Below the pieces are notes generated by a model, which saw only the letters and a program-made list of their open reading frames with translations, was not told the origin of the DNA and searched no databases. This document shows positions 34,680 to 43,350 of a stretch of DNA of 64,000 nt, in pieces. Origin of the DNA: an uncultured Clostridia bacterium (GTDB taxonomy: Bacteria > Bacillota > Clostridia > Oscillospirales > Ruminococcaceae). The position numbers were made by a program, and so were the translations under genes. Where the stretch lies: contig CAMVNQ010000003.1 of the NCBI GenBank assembly GCA_947168885.1, positions 62,001 through 126,000 of the forward strand, written 5' to 3'. How positions within the stretch are numbered: the first letter of the stretch is position 1; each line of letters begins with the position of its first letter.

Positions 34680-35801
34680 TTATTCTATCCCAAGATACTC
34701 ACAAACAAGCCTTCCGACATTATCAAATCCGTCCATCGTGCCGTAGTTCGTCGGCTGGATCTCATTTCCGTAAATGAGCAGCGGGACGTACTCGCGCGAG
34801 TGGTCGGTCGAAGGCGTTACCGGGTCACAGCCGTGGTCGGCTGTTATCATCAGAACGTCGTCCGGCCGCAGGGTTTTCATAAATCCGCCGAGCCAGCCGT
34901 CGAACTCGTTCAGAGCCGCGGTATAGCCCGCAACATCGTTGCGGTGACCGTAGAGCATATCGAAATCCACGAGGTTCACGAAGCAAAGCCCTTTCCAGTC
35001 CTTAGCCGCAAATTCGGCAGTCTTTTTCATACCGTCGGTGTTGCCCTCGGTGCGGACAAACCCGTTCAGCCCCGCACCCGCGAAAATGTCGTTTATCTTT
35101 CCGACACCGTAACAGGTCAGTCCAGCCTCGCTCACCTTGTCGAGCACTGTCTTTTTCGTAGGTTTAAGCGAGAAATCGTGGCGGCGCGGAGTGCGCGTGA
35201 ACGGGTGGGTGCCCGTAAACGGACGCGCTATGACACGACCTACCGCGTGCTTGCCGGTAAGCATCTCACGCGCGGTCTCGCAGTATTTATACAGCTCATC
35301 GACCGGAACGATGTCCTCGTGCGCGGCGATCTGGAACACGCTGTCCGCTGACGTATATACGATCAGAGCGCCGGTTTTCATATGTTCCTCGCCATAGTCC
35401 GCAATTACTTTCGTGCCGGAGTACGGCTTGTTGCAGATGACCTTTCTGCCTGTCCTGCGCTCGAACTCGTCGATGACCTCCGGCGGGAACCCGTCGGGAT
35501 AGGTCGGGAACGGGTTTTCGGAGACAATACCCATCATCTCCCAGTGACCGGTCGTCGTATCCTTGCCCTTTGAGAGCTCGCGCAGACGCACGAACGCTCC
35601 TTTCGGAGCCTCACAGGCGCCGCCGTAGCCGTTGCCGTCTATGTTGAAAAGTCCGAGCGAGCGCATATTCGGGACTTCGAGCCTGCCTGTATCGAAGCAG
35701 GCTTTTACGGTATTGCTTCCTTCGTCGCCGTAATCCGCCGCGTCGGGAGCTTCACCGATACCTACGCTGTCAAGAACGATAACAAAAACTCTTTCAGCCA
35801 T
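34680..35801 (-). CDS. deoB: Phosphopentomutase DeoB
   Basis: The 373-residue enzyme interconverts (deoxy)ribose 1-phosphate and 5-phosphate in nucleoside catabolism. It has the alkaline phosphatase-superfamily metal sites: VIVLDSVGIGEAPDA at the N-terminus, TTTGHWEMMG, DFDMLYGHRND, and ITADHGCDPVTPSTDHSREYVP. SD AAGGAGGAA. It lies downstream of deoC, which acts on its deoxyribose 5-phosphate product, with a hairpin in the 54-base gap. Confidence 0.97.
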   Translation of the reverse strand: MAERVFVIVLDSVGIGEAPDAADYGDEGSNTVKACFDTGRLEVPNMRSLGLFNIDGNGYGGACEAPKGAFVRLRELSKGKDTTTGHWEMMGIVSENPFPTYPDGFPPEVIDEFERRTGRKVICNKPYSGTKVIADYGEEHMKTGALIVYTSADSVFQIAAHEDIVPVDELYKYCETAREMLTGKHAVGRVIARPFTGTHPFTRTPRRHDFSLKPTKKTVLDKVSEAGLTCYGVGKINDIFAGAGLNGFVRTEGNTDGMKKTAEFAAKDWKGLCFVNLVDFDMLYGHRNDVAGYTAALNEFDGWLGGFMKTLRPDDVLMITADHGCDPVTPSTDHSREYVPLLIYGNEIQPTNYGTMDGFDNVGRLVCEYLGIE

Positions 35802-35820
35802 ATTTCCTCCTTATACCGAC

Positions 35821-35846
35821 ATTTCCCCCGTAAAAAACGGGGGAAA
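35821..35846 (-). terminator. Hairpin between deoC and deoB
   Basis: A perfect 11-bp stem ATTTCCCCCGT / ACGGGGGAAAT. Without a T-run on the minus strand, it may attenuate or stabilise deoC mRNA rather than end it. Confidence 0.6.
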
Positions 35847-35855
35847 TCCGGAACA

Positions 35856-36506
35856 TTATTTCTTGTTTTTGAGAATCTTCACGCCGGAGCTTGTACCGAG
35901 ACGCGAACAGCCGAGCCTGATGAAATCTTCCATATCCTCGCGTGACTTTATCCCGCCGGCAGCCTTCATCTTCACATTCTTTCCGATGTTCTTCGAGAAA
36001 AGCTTTATGTCGTCCTTTGTCGCACCGTCAGTTCCGAAGCCGGTGGAAGTCTTGATGTAATCCGCACCTGCCGTGGTAACGGAATGACAGAGCATGACCT
36101 TTTCGTCCTCATTCAGATAGCAGGTCTCGACGATGACTTTGAGGATATGATCGCCGCAGGCGCGCTTTACCGCCTGTATCTCCTCCATTACGAAGTCAAA
36201 GTCGTGGTTCTTGACCGCGGTGATGTTCACGACCATATCTATCTCGTTAGCACCGTCTGCGACAGCCTGTTCGGCTTCAACGACCTTAGCACGGGTGACT
36301 TCATACCCGAGCGGGAAACCTATGACAGTGCAGATATTCAGCGTCGGAAATTCCTCGTGCATCTGTTTAACATAAGACGGCGGGATGCACACACTCGCAG
36401 TCTTATAGTCAAGCGCTTCTATACAGAGTGTTCTTATCTGCATGAGTGTGGCAGTGGGTGCGAGAAGTGTGTGGTCGATCTTCGCGAAAATCTCTTCGTT
36501 AGTCAT
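35856..36506 (-). CDS. deoC: Deoxyribose-phosphate aldolase DeoC
   Basis: The 216-residue TIM-barrel aldolase cleaves 2-deoxyribose 5-phosphate to glyceraldehyde 3-phosphate and acetaldehyde. Motifs: DHTLLAPTATLMQI at the start, VCTVIGFPLG-like ICTVIGFPLGYE, LKVIVETCYL (catalytic lysine) and DYIKTSTGF (Schiff-base lysine), GIKSREDM. SD GGAGGG. It follows htpG by 43 bases but has its own SD and a hairpin before it. Confidence 0.97.
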   Translation of the reverse strand: MTNEEIFAKIDHTLLAPTATLMQIRTLCIEALDYKTASVCIPPSYVKQMHEEFPTLNICTVIGFPLGYEVTRAKVVEAEQAVADGANEIDMVVNITAVKNHDFDFVMEEIQAVKRACGDHILKVIVETCYLNEDEKVMLCHSVTTAGADYIKTSTGFGTDGATKDDIKLFSKNIGKNVKMKAAGGIKSREDMEDFIRLGCSRLGTSSGVKILKNKK

Positions 36507-36527
36507 AGTTTCCCTCCTTGTTTATAC

Positions 36528-36548
36528 CCGGTGTTTTCAGATCACCGG
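36528..36548 (-). terminator. Short hairpin between htpG and deoC
   Basis: Stem CCGGTG / CACCGG just past the htpG stop, without a T-run. Weak. Confidence 0.4.
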
Positions 36549-36549
36549 T

Positions 36550-38439
36550 TCACACCATAAGGCTGCATACCTTGTTACAGTATTCAACGGGGTCTTCGAT
36601 GTCCAGTCCCTCGATAAGAAGTGCCTGATCGTAAAGAATGTCGGCATAAGCTGCGAGCTTCTCCTTGTCGTTGTCATAAAGGAACTGAAGCTTTGCGAAG
36701 ATCGGGTGGTCTGCGTTGACTTCTAGAACGCGGTCTGCCTTAGGCTTCATCTCGTTTCCGGGCATAGCGCCGAGCACCTTCTCCATTTCAAGCGACACTT
36801 CGCCGTCGCTCGTGAGGCAGACGGGGTGAGAACGGAGCTTTGCGGAGATGCGCACATCGGCTACCTTGCCTTCAAGCGCCTTCTTCATCTCACCGAGAAG
36901 ATCGCGGTTCTGCTCGGTCTTTTCCTTCTTTTCCTTCTTCTCGTCCTCGCTCTCGAAGTCCGCGTCGGAGGACTGGATAGACTTGAATTCCTTTCCGTCG
37001 TAGTCAACGAGCATCTTGATTATGAACTCGTCAACGTTGTCGGTGAGGTAGAGTATCTCATAGCCCTTTTCTTTCAGCATTTCTGTCTGAGGCAGGGTAT
37101 CGAGCTTTGCCACGCTCTCGCCGCTTGCGAAATAGATAGCGTCCTGACCCTCTTTCATTCTCGTCGCGTACTCTTCAAGCGTAGTGAGCTTCTTATCCGC
37201 GCTCGATGTGAAGAGCAGGAGATCCTGTAAGAACTCCTTCTGCATACCGTAGCTGCTGTACAGACCGTACTTTATCTGGAGACCGAAATTCTTCCAGAAC
37301 TCTTCGTACTTCTCACGGTCGTTGTTGAGCATCTTTTTCAGCTCGTTCTTTATCGTTCTTTCAAGGCTCTTCTCGATGAGCTTTAACTGCTTGTCGTGCT
37401 GGAGCATCTCACGGGAGATGTTGAGCGAAAGGTCCTCGCTGTCAACAAGTCCGCGGACGAAGCTGAAATAATCGGGGAGCAGGTCACCGCACTTCTCCAT
37501 TATCATAACGCCGCTCGAATAGAGCTGCAAGCCCTTTTCGTACTCCTTGGTGTAGAAGTCGAACGGTGCTTTCTTCGGGATAAAGAGCAGAGCGTTGTAT
37601 GTCGCAGTGCCCTCGGTCTTTGAGTGGATATGAGTGAGCGGATCCATATAGTCGAGGAATTTTTCCTTGTAGTACTCGTTGTACTGCTCATCGGTAAGCT
37701 CCTGCTTCGACTTTTTCCAGATCGGCACCATGCTGTTGAGTGTCTCGATCTCGGTGGTCTCGTCGTATTCGCCCTCTTTACCGCCTTCCTTGGGCTTGCG
37801 CTTTGTAACGGGCATCTTTATCGGGTAGCGGATATAATCGGAATAGCGCTTAACGAGGCTTCTTATCTTGTATTCCGCGAGGAACTCGCTGTAATCCTCG
37901 TCCTCGGTATCGTCCTTGATATAGAGTGTGATAACGGAGCCGTTACCTTCCTTTTCAGCGTCGGTTATCGTGTAGCCGTCAACGCCCTCGCTGCTCCAGA
38001 GGTAAGCCTGATCCTCGCCGTATTTCTTTGAGAGCACGGTGACTTTCTTAGCTACCATGAATGCCGAGTAGAAGCCAACACCGAACTGACCTATTACATC
38101 GACCTCATCCTTGTCGGCATCTGCGTTGTCCTGCTTGAATTTCAGAGAACCGGACTGCGCTATAACACCCAGGTTGTTTTCGAGCTCGTCCTTGTTCATT
38201 CCGATACCGTTATCGGTTATCGTGATCGTGCGCGCGTCCTTGTCGAAAGCGAGGTCTATTTCAAGGTCGTCGCGGGTAAGACCGAGGTTCTCCTGCATAG
38301 ACTTGAAATAAAGCTTATCCATAGCGTCGCTCGCGTTTGAGATGAGCTCACGGAGGAATATCTCCTTGTGGGTGTATATCGAGTTTATCATCATCTCAAG
38401 CAGTCGCTTGGATTCCGCCTTGAACTGTTTTTTTGCCAT
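36550..38439 (-). CDS. htpG: Chaperone HtpG (Hsp90)
   Basis: The 629-residue cytoplasmic chaperone has the GHKL ATPase N-domain (FLRELISNASDAMDKL, DNGIGMNKDEL, GQFGVGFYSAFMVA), the middle domain (GVMIMEKCGDLLPDYFSFVRGLVDSEDLSLNISREMLQ, with the catalytic arginine) and the C-terminal dimerisation domain. It lacks the eukaryotic MEEVD tail. SD AAAGGAGA. A perfect CIRCE operator overlaps its predicted transcription start, so HrcA should repress it. Confidence 0.98.
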   Translation of the reverse strand: MAKKQFKAESKRLLEMMINSIYTHKEIFLRELISNASDAMDKLYFKSMQENLGLTRDDLEIDLAFDKDARTITITDNGIGMNKDELENNLGVIAQSGSLKFKQDNADADKDEVDVIGQFGVGFYSAFMVAKKVTVLSKKYGEDQAYLWSSEGVDGYTITDAEKEGNGSVITLYIKDDTEDEDYSEFLAEYKIRSLVKRYSDYIRYPIKMPVTKRKPKEGGKEGEYDETTEIETLNSMVPIWKKSKQELTDEQYNEYYKEKFLDYMDPLTHIHSKTEGTATYNALLFIPKKAPFDFYTKEYEKGLQLYSSGVMIMEKCGDLLPDYFSFVRGLVDSEDLSLNISREMLQHDKQLKLIEKSLERTIKNELKKMLNNDREKYEEFWKNFGLQIKYGLYSSYGMQKEFLQDLLLFTSSADKKLTTLEEYATRMKEGQDAIYFASGESVAKLDTLPQTEMLKEKGYEILYLTDNVDEFIIKMLVDYDGKEFKSIQSSDADFESEDEKKEKKEKTEQNRDLLGEMKKALEGKVADVRISAKLRSHPVCLTSDGEVSLEMEKVLGAMPGNEMKPKADRVLEVNADHPIFAKLQFLYDNDKEKLAAYADILYDQALLIEGLDIEDPVEYCNKVCSLMV

Positions 38440-38464
38440 TGTTACCGTCTCCTTTGTGCATCTG

Positions 38465-38491
38465 TTAGCACTCTATCTCTTTGAGTGCTAA
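38465..38491 (-). promoter_or_regulatory. CIRCE operator (HrcA site)
   Basis: TTAGCACTC, nine bases, GAGTGCTAA: an exact match to the CIRCE consensus. It lies between the -10 box and the htpG SD. Confidence 0.97.
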
Positions 38492-38495
38492 GTCT

Positions 38496-38523
38496 ATTAT
38501 ATCACTTTTTCAGAATATGTCAA
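38496..38523 (-). promoter_or_regulatory. htpG sigma-A promoter
   Basis: Minus strand TTGACA (38523-38518), 16-base spacer, TATAAT (38501-38496). Start of transcription falls in the CIRCE element. Confidence 0.88.
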
Positions 38524-38682
38524 CACTTTTTTTAAAAAACTTTTATTCCGTTTTTCCACCGTTCGATGCGGAGACGCGAAGCGGTCTTTAACAAAAACAA
38601 TTGCTTTGTCTGTTTTTTTATCAGTTTCTTTATCTGTTTCTTTCTTTTTTTCTTTTTCATTTTCTGTATCTGTATCAGTCAC
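38497..38682 (-). pseudogene. Possible detached C-terminal tail of the DUF6291-like gene
   Basis: This open stretch is in the same frame as the upstream DUF6291-like gene, separated only by TGA at 38716-38718 and a dozen codons. It encodes a low-complexity charged tail (Lys/Glu/Thr/Asp repeats such as KETDKETDKKTDK) of a kind common at the C-termini of that family. It overlaps the htpG promoter, so it is unlikely to be a separate gene. Confidence 0.4.
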
Positions 38683-38715
38683 AATTGTGCTTTCCCGGAA
38701 TAAAGCGCCGCAACA

Positions 38716-39003
38716 TCAGACATACTCTTCTTTTTCTTCACGCTTGTTCTGCTCACGTTTTCTTGCCGCTTCCGCACGATTCTCGCACACTTTCTCATAG
38801 GCTTCCGAGTCTCTGTCATAGTTGTTCTTCATCATAAAGAACAGCATATTCATAGCGTCAGTGAAATCGTCGTTATATACGTGTGACCCCGCCGCATAGT
38901 CGAAGATGCCGTGAAAAACCATTCCGAGCTGCTCGTCGCTCAGAAAATCGAAATAATCCAGATAATCGAGATATACCAGAAAACCTTTGCGTCTTTTTGC
39001 CAT
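38716..39003 (-). CDS. DUF6291-like protein, apparently shortened by an in-frame stop
   Basis: The 95-residue protein starts MAKRRKGFLVYLDYLDYFDFLSDEQLGMVFHGIFDY, the N-terminal pattern of the DUF6291 family found in plasmid, phage and chromosomal contexts of Firmicutes, and continues AMNMLFFMMKNNYDRDSEAYEKVCENRAEAARKREQNKREE. Start at 39003 (SD AAGGGAGG). Family members usually go on into a long repetitive tail; here a TGA follows EEYV while the same frame continues with such a tail. Function unknown; other members sit near replication genes. Confidence 0.7.
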   Translation of the reverse strand: MAKRRKGFLVYLDYLDYFDFLSDEQLGMVFHGIFDYAAGSHVYNDDFTDAMNMLFFMMKNNYDRDSEAYEKVCENRAEAARKREQNKREEKEEYV

Positions 39004-39108
39004 TGTTTTTTCCTCCCTTTCGGTTTCTTTACTATACAATATCACATTTCTGAAGGACATACAAGGACATTTCAGGACATTTTAAACCCAAAAGCTTCCT
39101 GACGGGGA

Positions 39109-39137
39109 TTGACGCGCCGCATTTGTTATGATATAAT
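39109..39137 (+). promoter_or_regulatory. Promoter of the GNAT gene
   Basis: TTGACG (39109-39114), 17-base spacer, TATAAT (39132-39137). Confidence 0.85.
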
Positions 39138-39195
39138 AGTATTATGAAGAATTATCCGGCTTTCTATCCTGCTGCACCGGAAAGGAGTGTTATAT

Positions 39196-39993
39196 ATGCC
39201 CGTTACAGAAGTAAAAGCGACCGAATGGTCAACAACAGCCGATTTCCTCCGTGCCTATCTCGGCGAGCTCGGCGGAAAGAACGACGGCTTCCACAACAGT
39301 ATGATGTTTGAAGCCGACCCCTACCTGATCGAGTTTGACGGAGAGCCTGTCGGTTTCTGCTCTGTGACAGAGGGCTGGAACGGCGGCAAAATGCTCACTT
39401 CCTTCTATATCACTCCCGAAAACAGAAGTTACTCTGCCGAGATACTCGACGCAATAATCTCAGAGCTTGACATAACCGGCGCTCTTGCCGCAAGCAACGA
39501 CTGCCACTTCATCGCAGTCTCTTTCGAGAAAATGAAAAAGCTCGGTACGACATTCGAGCTTCAGGCATACAACTGCATTTTCATAAAACCGAAACGTCCC
39601 GCAGAATACGGCGAGGACAAAGTCTCCGAGGTCCCGCCGGAGGAATATGACACAATGTCGCGGCTCACCGAGGGGCAGTGGGACGGGTGCTTCGGCGACC
39701 CGGACTACAGCTTCTACGCAATACGCGACAACGGCGAGACTATGGGCTATGGCGCGATAGGACGTCTTCCGTTCGAGGACGGGACTGCGGAGATCGGCAT
39801 CTTCACTCTGCCGGAATACCGTCTCAGAGGTGTCGGAAGAAGTATGGTCATACACCTCGCGAAGATAGCTGCGGACAAGGGTTTTTCGCCCGTTGCAGGG
39901 TGCTGGTACAAGAGCGACGCCTGCATTCATACCCTTGCAAGCAGCGGATTTATCCTTGACAACAGGATATTCTACGTCAAATTTGTAAAATAA
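39196..39993 (+). CDS. GNAT-family acetyltransferase, 265 residues
   Basis: The protein has a divergent N-terminal half and a C-terminal GNAT domain (about 140-265) with the acetyl-CoA motif GIFTLPEYRLRGVGRSMVIHLAKIA and the closing strand HTLASSGFILDNRIFYVKF. The N-terminal half (about 1-135, EFDGEPVGFCSVTEGWN) also looks like a degenerate GNAT fold. Substrate unknown. ATG at 39196 is 8 bases after AAAGGAG; the GTG at 39187 lies inside the SD. Confidence 0.85.
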   Translation: MPVTEVKATEWSTTADFLRAYLGELGGKNDGFHNSMMFEADPYLIEFDGEPVGFCSVTEGWNGGKMLTSFYITPENRSYSAEILDAIISELDITGALAASNDCHFIAVSFEKMKKLGTTFELQAYNCIFIKPKRPAEYGEDKVSEVPPEEYDTMSRLTEGQWDGCFGDPDYSFYAIRDNGETMGYGAIGRLPFEDGTAEIGIFTLPEYRLRGVGRSMVIHLAKIAADKGFSPVAGCWYKSDACIHTLASSGFILDNRIFYVKFVK

Positions 39994-40003
39994 CGGATAT
40001 TCT

Positions 40004-40031
40004 GTTCAGCCCCCGGAGGCGTGGGCTGAAC
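40004..40031 (+). terminator. First hairpin after the GNAT gene
   Basis: Stem GTTCAGCCC / GGGCTGAAC, just after the stop. Confidence 0.6.
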
Positions 40032-40037
40032 GCTAAA

Positions 40038-40066
40038 AAAGCTCCCGACTTCCGGTCGGGAGCTTT
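40038..40066. terminator. Bidirectional terminator between GNAT and glgP
   Basis: Stem AAAGCTCCCGAC / GTCGGGAGCTTT with a 5-base loop, A-rich left and T-rich right, between convergent genes. Confidence 0.85.
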
Positions 40067-40076
40067 ATTCGGTTTA

Positions 40077-42473
40077 TCAGTAGATTCTCCAGATACCCTT
40101 TGCGTAGTCCGTAACTGCACGGTCAGCGCTGAATATACCGGAACCGGCGATGTTCGCGAGAGACATCTTGTTCCACTTGAGAACGTCCTTGTATGTCTCG
40201 CTCGCTCTGCCCTGTGTCTTGCGGTAGCTGTCAAAGTCCGCAAGGCACATATACTGGTCGGTATAGCGGATAGCATTCGCAACTTCATCAAATGTTGCGC
40301 CGTTGAAACCGCGGTACATAGCGTCGATAGCACCTCTTATGATGTCGTTGCGGTCATAGTAGCCGTCCGGCGAATAACCGTTCGAGCGCATTACGTCGAC
40401 TTCGGGAGTGGACATACCGAAGATGAAGATGTTGTCGTCGCCGACCTGCTCATGTATCTCGACATTCGCGCCGTCGTATGTTCCCATAGTGATCGCGCCG
40501 TTGAGCATGAGTTTCATATTGCCGGTACCGCTTGCCTCTGTACCTGCGAGAGAGATCTGCTCCGAGATCTCAGCTGCCGGCATAAGCATTTCGGAGAGCG
40601 TTACGCGGTAGTCTTCAAGGAAGACAACGCTTAACTTCTCGCCCAGCTTCGGATTCTTCTTGAGCTCCTCGCCAATGCACCAGATAAGCTTGATTATCTG
40701 CTTTGCCATGTAATAGCCCGGAGCCGCCTTTGACGCGAAGATATAGGTCTTGGGCTGGAAGTCCGCATCGGGGTTGTTGACGAGGTAATTGAAGTCCGCG
40801 ATTATATTGAGGGCATTGAGCTGCTGACGCTTATACTCGTGCAGTCTCTTTACCTGTACGTCGAAGATGCTGTCGGGATTGAGCTTCGTTCCGGTCGAGC
40901 TCAGAACGTACTTTGCGAAATCTTCCTTGTTTGCGCGCTTAATATCAGCGAGCTTACGGAGAACTTCGCTGTCGTTCTCGAACTGACGGAGCTTTTTAAG
41001 CTCGCCGCCGTCCTTCTTGAATCCGTCGCCGATGCACTCGGAGATGAGCTTGGTGAGGCGCGGGTTTGACTGAAGCAGCCAACGTCTGTACGCGATACCG
41101 TTGGTCACGTTGGTGAACTTATACGGTGTGAGCTCGTACTCGTCGTGGAACACGCTCTCCTTGATTATCTCGCTGTGGAGCTTGGAAACGCCGTTTACGG
41201 AATGTGAAGCCGCAACACACAGCGTAGCCATTCTGATCTGGTTGTTCCTGAAGATCGACATATCGTTTACCTTGTTGTCGGGAAGCGTTTCGGAAAGCTT
41301 CTCGCAGTAGCGTCTGTTGATCTCACAGATGATACCGTAAATTCTCGGAAGGATACGCTCGACAAGGTTCTGATCCCACTTTTCGAGAGCTTCTGCCATG
41401 ACAGTGTGGTTGGTGTACGCGAATGTCCTGCACACGATGTCCCACGACTTGTTCCAGTCATAGCCGCAGTCGTCGAGAAGTATTCTCATAAGCTCGGGGA
41501 TAGCGAGCGTCGGATGTGTGTCGTTTACGTGGATAGCTACCTTGTCGGGGAGATTTTCAAGCGTGCCGTAGATATTCATGTGGCGCATTACTATATCGCC
41601 TATCGAAGCGGCGCACATGAAATACTGCTGACGCAGACGGAGAGCCTTGCCTTCGAGGTGGTTATCGTTCGGGTAGAGGACCTTTGTGAGCGAATGTGCG
41701 ATGTTGCTCGCGCCGAGAGCGTTAAGATAGTCGCCGGAGTTAAATGCGCTCATATCGAAGGACATACTCTTCGCCTGCCAGAGACGGAGCTTTGAAACGC
41801 CTTCACTGTCATATCCGGAGACATACATATCGTAAGGAACGGCATATACCGTGTTATAATTCACATGGTCAACGTGGTGATAGTCGTTGTCCCAGTATTC
41901 GCGGATCTCACCGTCGAAATGTACCTCGACCGCCTGATCCTCGACCTTGGAGAGCCACGACTCACCGCCGGGGAGCCAGTTATCCGGAAGCTCGGACTGC
42001 CAGCCGTCGATTATCTTCTGCTTGAAGATACCGTACTCATAAAGGAGCGAGTAGCCGGTAGCGGGATAAGCGCAGGTCGCGAGACCGTCGAGGTAGCACG
42101 CTGCGAGACGGCCGAGACCGCCGTTGCCGAGACCTGCGTCGGGCTCTTCGTCATAGATGACTTCGGGCTTTATCTTGTACTCTTCCTTGAGCACTTTCTC
42201 AACTATCTCATTAACGCCTAAGTTATACAGCGAGGTCTTGAGCGAGCGACCCATGAGGAATTCCATGGAGATATAGTAAACCTGCTTTCTGCCGACGGAA
42301 TTGCACTTTCTCATAAAGGCATGGCGCTTTTCCTTGAGCTGTTCTACAACGAGCTTTGAGAGCGCTTTGTATATCTGGGTGCTGGTTGCGTCAGCGGGAC
42401 CTGTTCTGAACTCATATTCAAGTGTTTCTTTCAGTTTTTTGCTTACAAACTCGGGTGTGAACGTTGAAGTCAT
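40077..42473 (-). CDS. glgP: Glycogen/starch phosphorylase
   Basis: The 798-residue PLP enzyme releases glucose 1-phosphate from alpha-1,4-glucans. Motifs: DEEPDAGLGNGGLGRLAACYLDGLAT, HVNDTHPTLAIPELMR, FTNVTNGIAYRRWL, VQVKRLHEYKRQQLN, and the PLP lysine in EASGTGNMKLMLNGA. Full length. Promoter TTGAAA-17-TATAAT lies about 75 bases upstream, SD AAGGAA with long spacing. No other glycogen gene is nearby. Confidence 0.97.
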   Translation of the reverse strand: MTSTFTPEFVSKKLKETLEYEFRTGPADATSTQIYKALSKLVVEQLKEKRHAFMRKCNSVGRKQVYYISMEFLMGRSLKTSLYNLGVNEIVEKVLKEEYKIKPEVIYDEEPDAGLGNGGLGRLAACYLDGLATCAYPATGYSLLYEYGIFKQKIIDGWQSELPDNWLPGGESWLSKVEDQAVEVHFDGEIREYWDNDYHHVDHVNYNTVYAVPYDMYVSGYDSEGVSKLRLWQAKSMSFDMSAFNSGDYLNALGASNIAHSLTKVLYPNDNHLEGKALRLRQQYFMCAASIGDIVMRHMNIYGTLENLPDKVAIHVNDTHPTLAIPELMRILLDDCGYDWNKSWDIVCRTFAYTNHTVMAEALEKWDQNLVERILPRIYGIICEINRRYCEKLSETLPDNKVNDMSIFRNNQIRMATLCVAASHSVNGVSKLHSEIIKESVFHDEYELTPYKFTNVTNGIAYRRWLLQSNPRLTKLISECIGDGFKKDGGELKKLRQFENDSEVLRKLADIKRANKEDFAKYVLSSTGTKLNPDSIFDVQVKRLHEYKRQQLNALNIIADFNYLVNNPDADFQPKTYIFASKAAPGYYMAKQIIKLIWCIGEELKKNPKLGEKLSVVFLEDYRVTLSEMLMPAAEISEQISLAGTEASGTGNMKLMLNGAITMGTYDGANVEIHEQVGDDNIFIFGMSTPEVDVMRSNGYSPDGYYDRNDIIRGAIDAMYRGFNGATFDEVANAIRYTDQYMCLADFDSYRKTQGRASETYKDVLKWNKMSLANIAGSGIFSADRAVTDYAKGIWRIY

Positions 42474-42545
42474 TTAACATCAGTTCCTTCCATAATTAGT
42501 TGATGCAGCCGTATTTTTACCGCCGCGCATATCACATACACATAA

Positions 42546-42574
42546 ATTATAGCACAAAAAGCATAAAATTTCAA
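42546..42574 (-). promoter_or_regulatory. glgP promoter
   Basis: Minus strand TTGAAA, 17-base spacer, TATAAT. Confidence 0.8.
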
Positions 42575-42678
42575 CAGTTTTTCGTTCTTGCAGTGTTTTT
42601 TGTAAAATCTTGCTATAATAGAGCAAAATTTTATGTGGAATATCACATAAAAACAGCGAAAATTCCGTTATTATTTTG

Positions 42679-43350
42679 TCAAATATGACCGTACAGCTCC
42701 GTAAACCCGGTGATATATTCGTCGGCTTCCGCTCTGATAAGCGCTTCATCCCGCGACGAAGTCTCGTCGTAAACGCCGACGGTACGGAAACCGCCCACCT
42801 TGGCGCCCTTTACCGCGATGTATATGTCCTCGAACACAACGGTCTCAGCAGCGGAAGCCCCCATGCGGCTGCACGCAAGCTCATAAACGTCCGGGAATCC
42901 CTTTTTCCGTGCGCACTCATCGGCCTCGGCATAAGCGGAGAAAAGCTCCTTTATGCCGCAGCGTTCGAGCGCGGGCATATATATATCGCGGCTTGAGGCT
43001 GTCGCGACCGCGAGCTTCACGCCCCTTCCCTTCAGGAAGCGCAGATAATCCGCCGCGCCGGCTTTTAGCGCGACTTCTTCGGAATAGAACCGGACCGCGT
43101 CGTTGTGCCACTCGGTCATGAGCTCCTCGGGCGTTGCGTCCAGCCCGAAACGCTTTATCGTGTAGTTTGCGGTCTCTGCCGCGCCAAGGTGAGCTATCGC
43201 GAGAAGATAGTCCTCCGGCACAGGTTCGACTCCGCGGCGTTTCAGGAACCGCGCGTCGAGCTCGTTCCAGAAAGGCATCGAATCAAAAAGTGTCCCGTCG
43301 AGGTCGAACACGGCGGCTGTAAAATCCGGGTCTTTAAGGTCTACGCTCAT
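42679..43350 (-). CDS. HAD-family hydrolase (beta-phosphoglucomutase-like)
   Basis: The 223-residue protein has HAD motif I (AVFDLDGTLFDSM, nucleophile Asp), a helical cap (about 20-85), motif II (LAVATASS), motif III lysine (CARKKGFPDVYE) and motif IV (VVFEDIYIAVKGAK). This layout fits the beta-phosphoglucomutase/phosphatase subfamily acting on sugar phosphates. ATGA overlap with the kinase-like gene upstream. Substrate unknown. Confidence 0.92.
   Translation of the reverse strand: MSVDLKDPDFTAAVFDLDGTLFDSMPFWNELDARFLKRRGVEPVPEDYLLAIAHLGAAETANYTIKRFGLDATPEELMTEWHNDAVRFYSEEVALKAGAADYLRFLKGRGVKLAVATASSRDIYMPALERCGIKELFSAYAEADECARKKGFPDVYELACSRMGASAAETVVFEDIYIAVKGAKVGGFRTVGVYDETSSRDEALIRAEADEYITGFTELYGHI

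Noticed and set aside
38497-38682. A separate 61-residue gene
   Set aside because: It has no SD, overlaps the htpG promoter and continues the frame of the DUF6291-like gene, so I treat it as that gene's detached tail.
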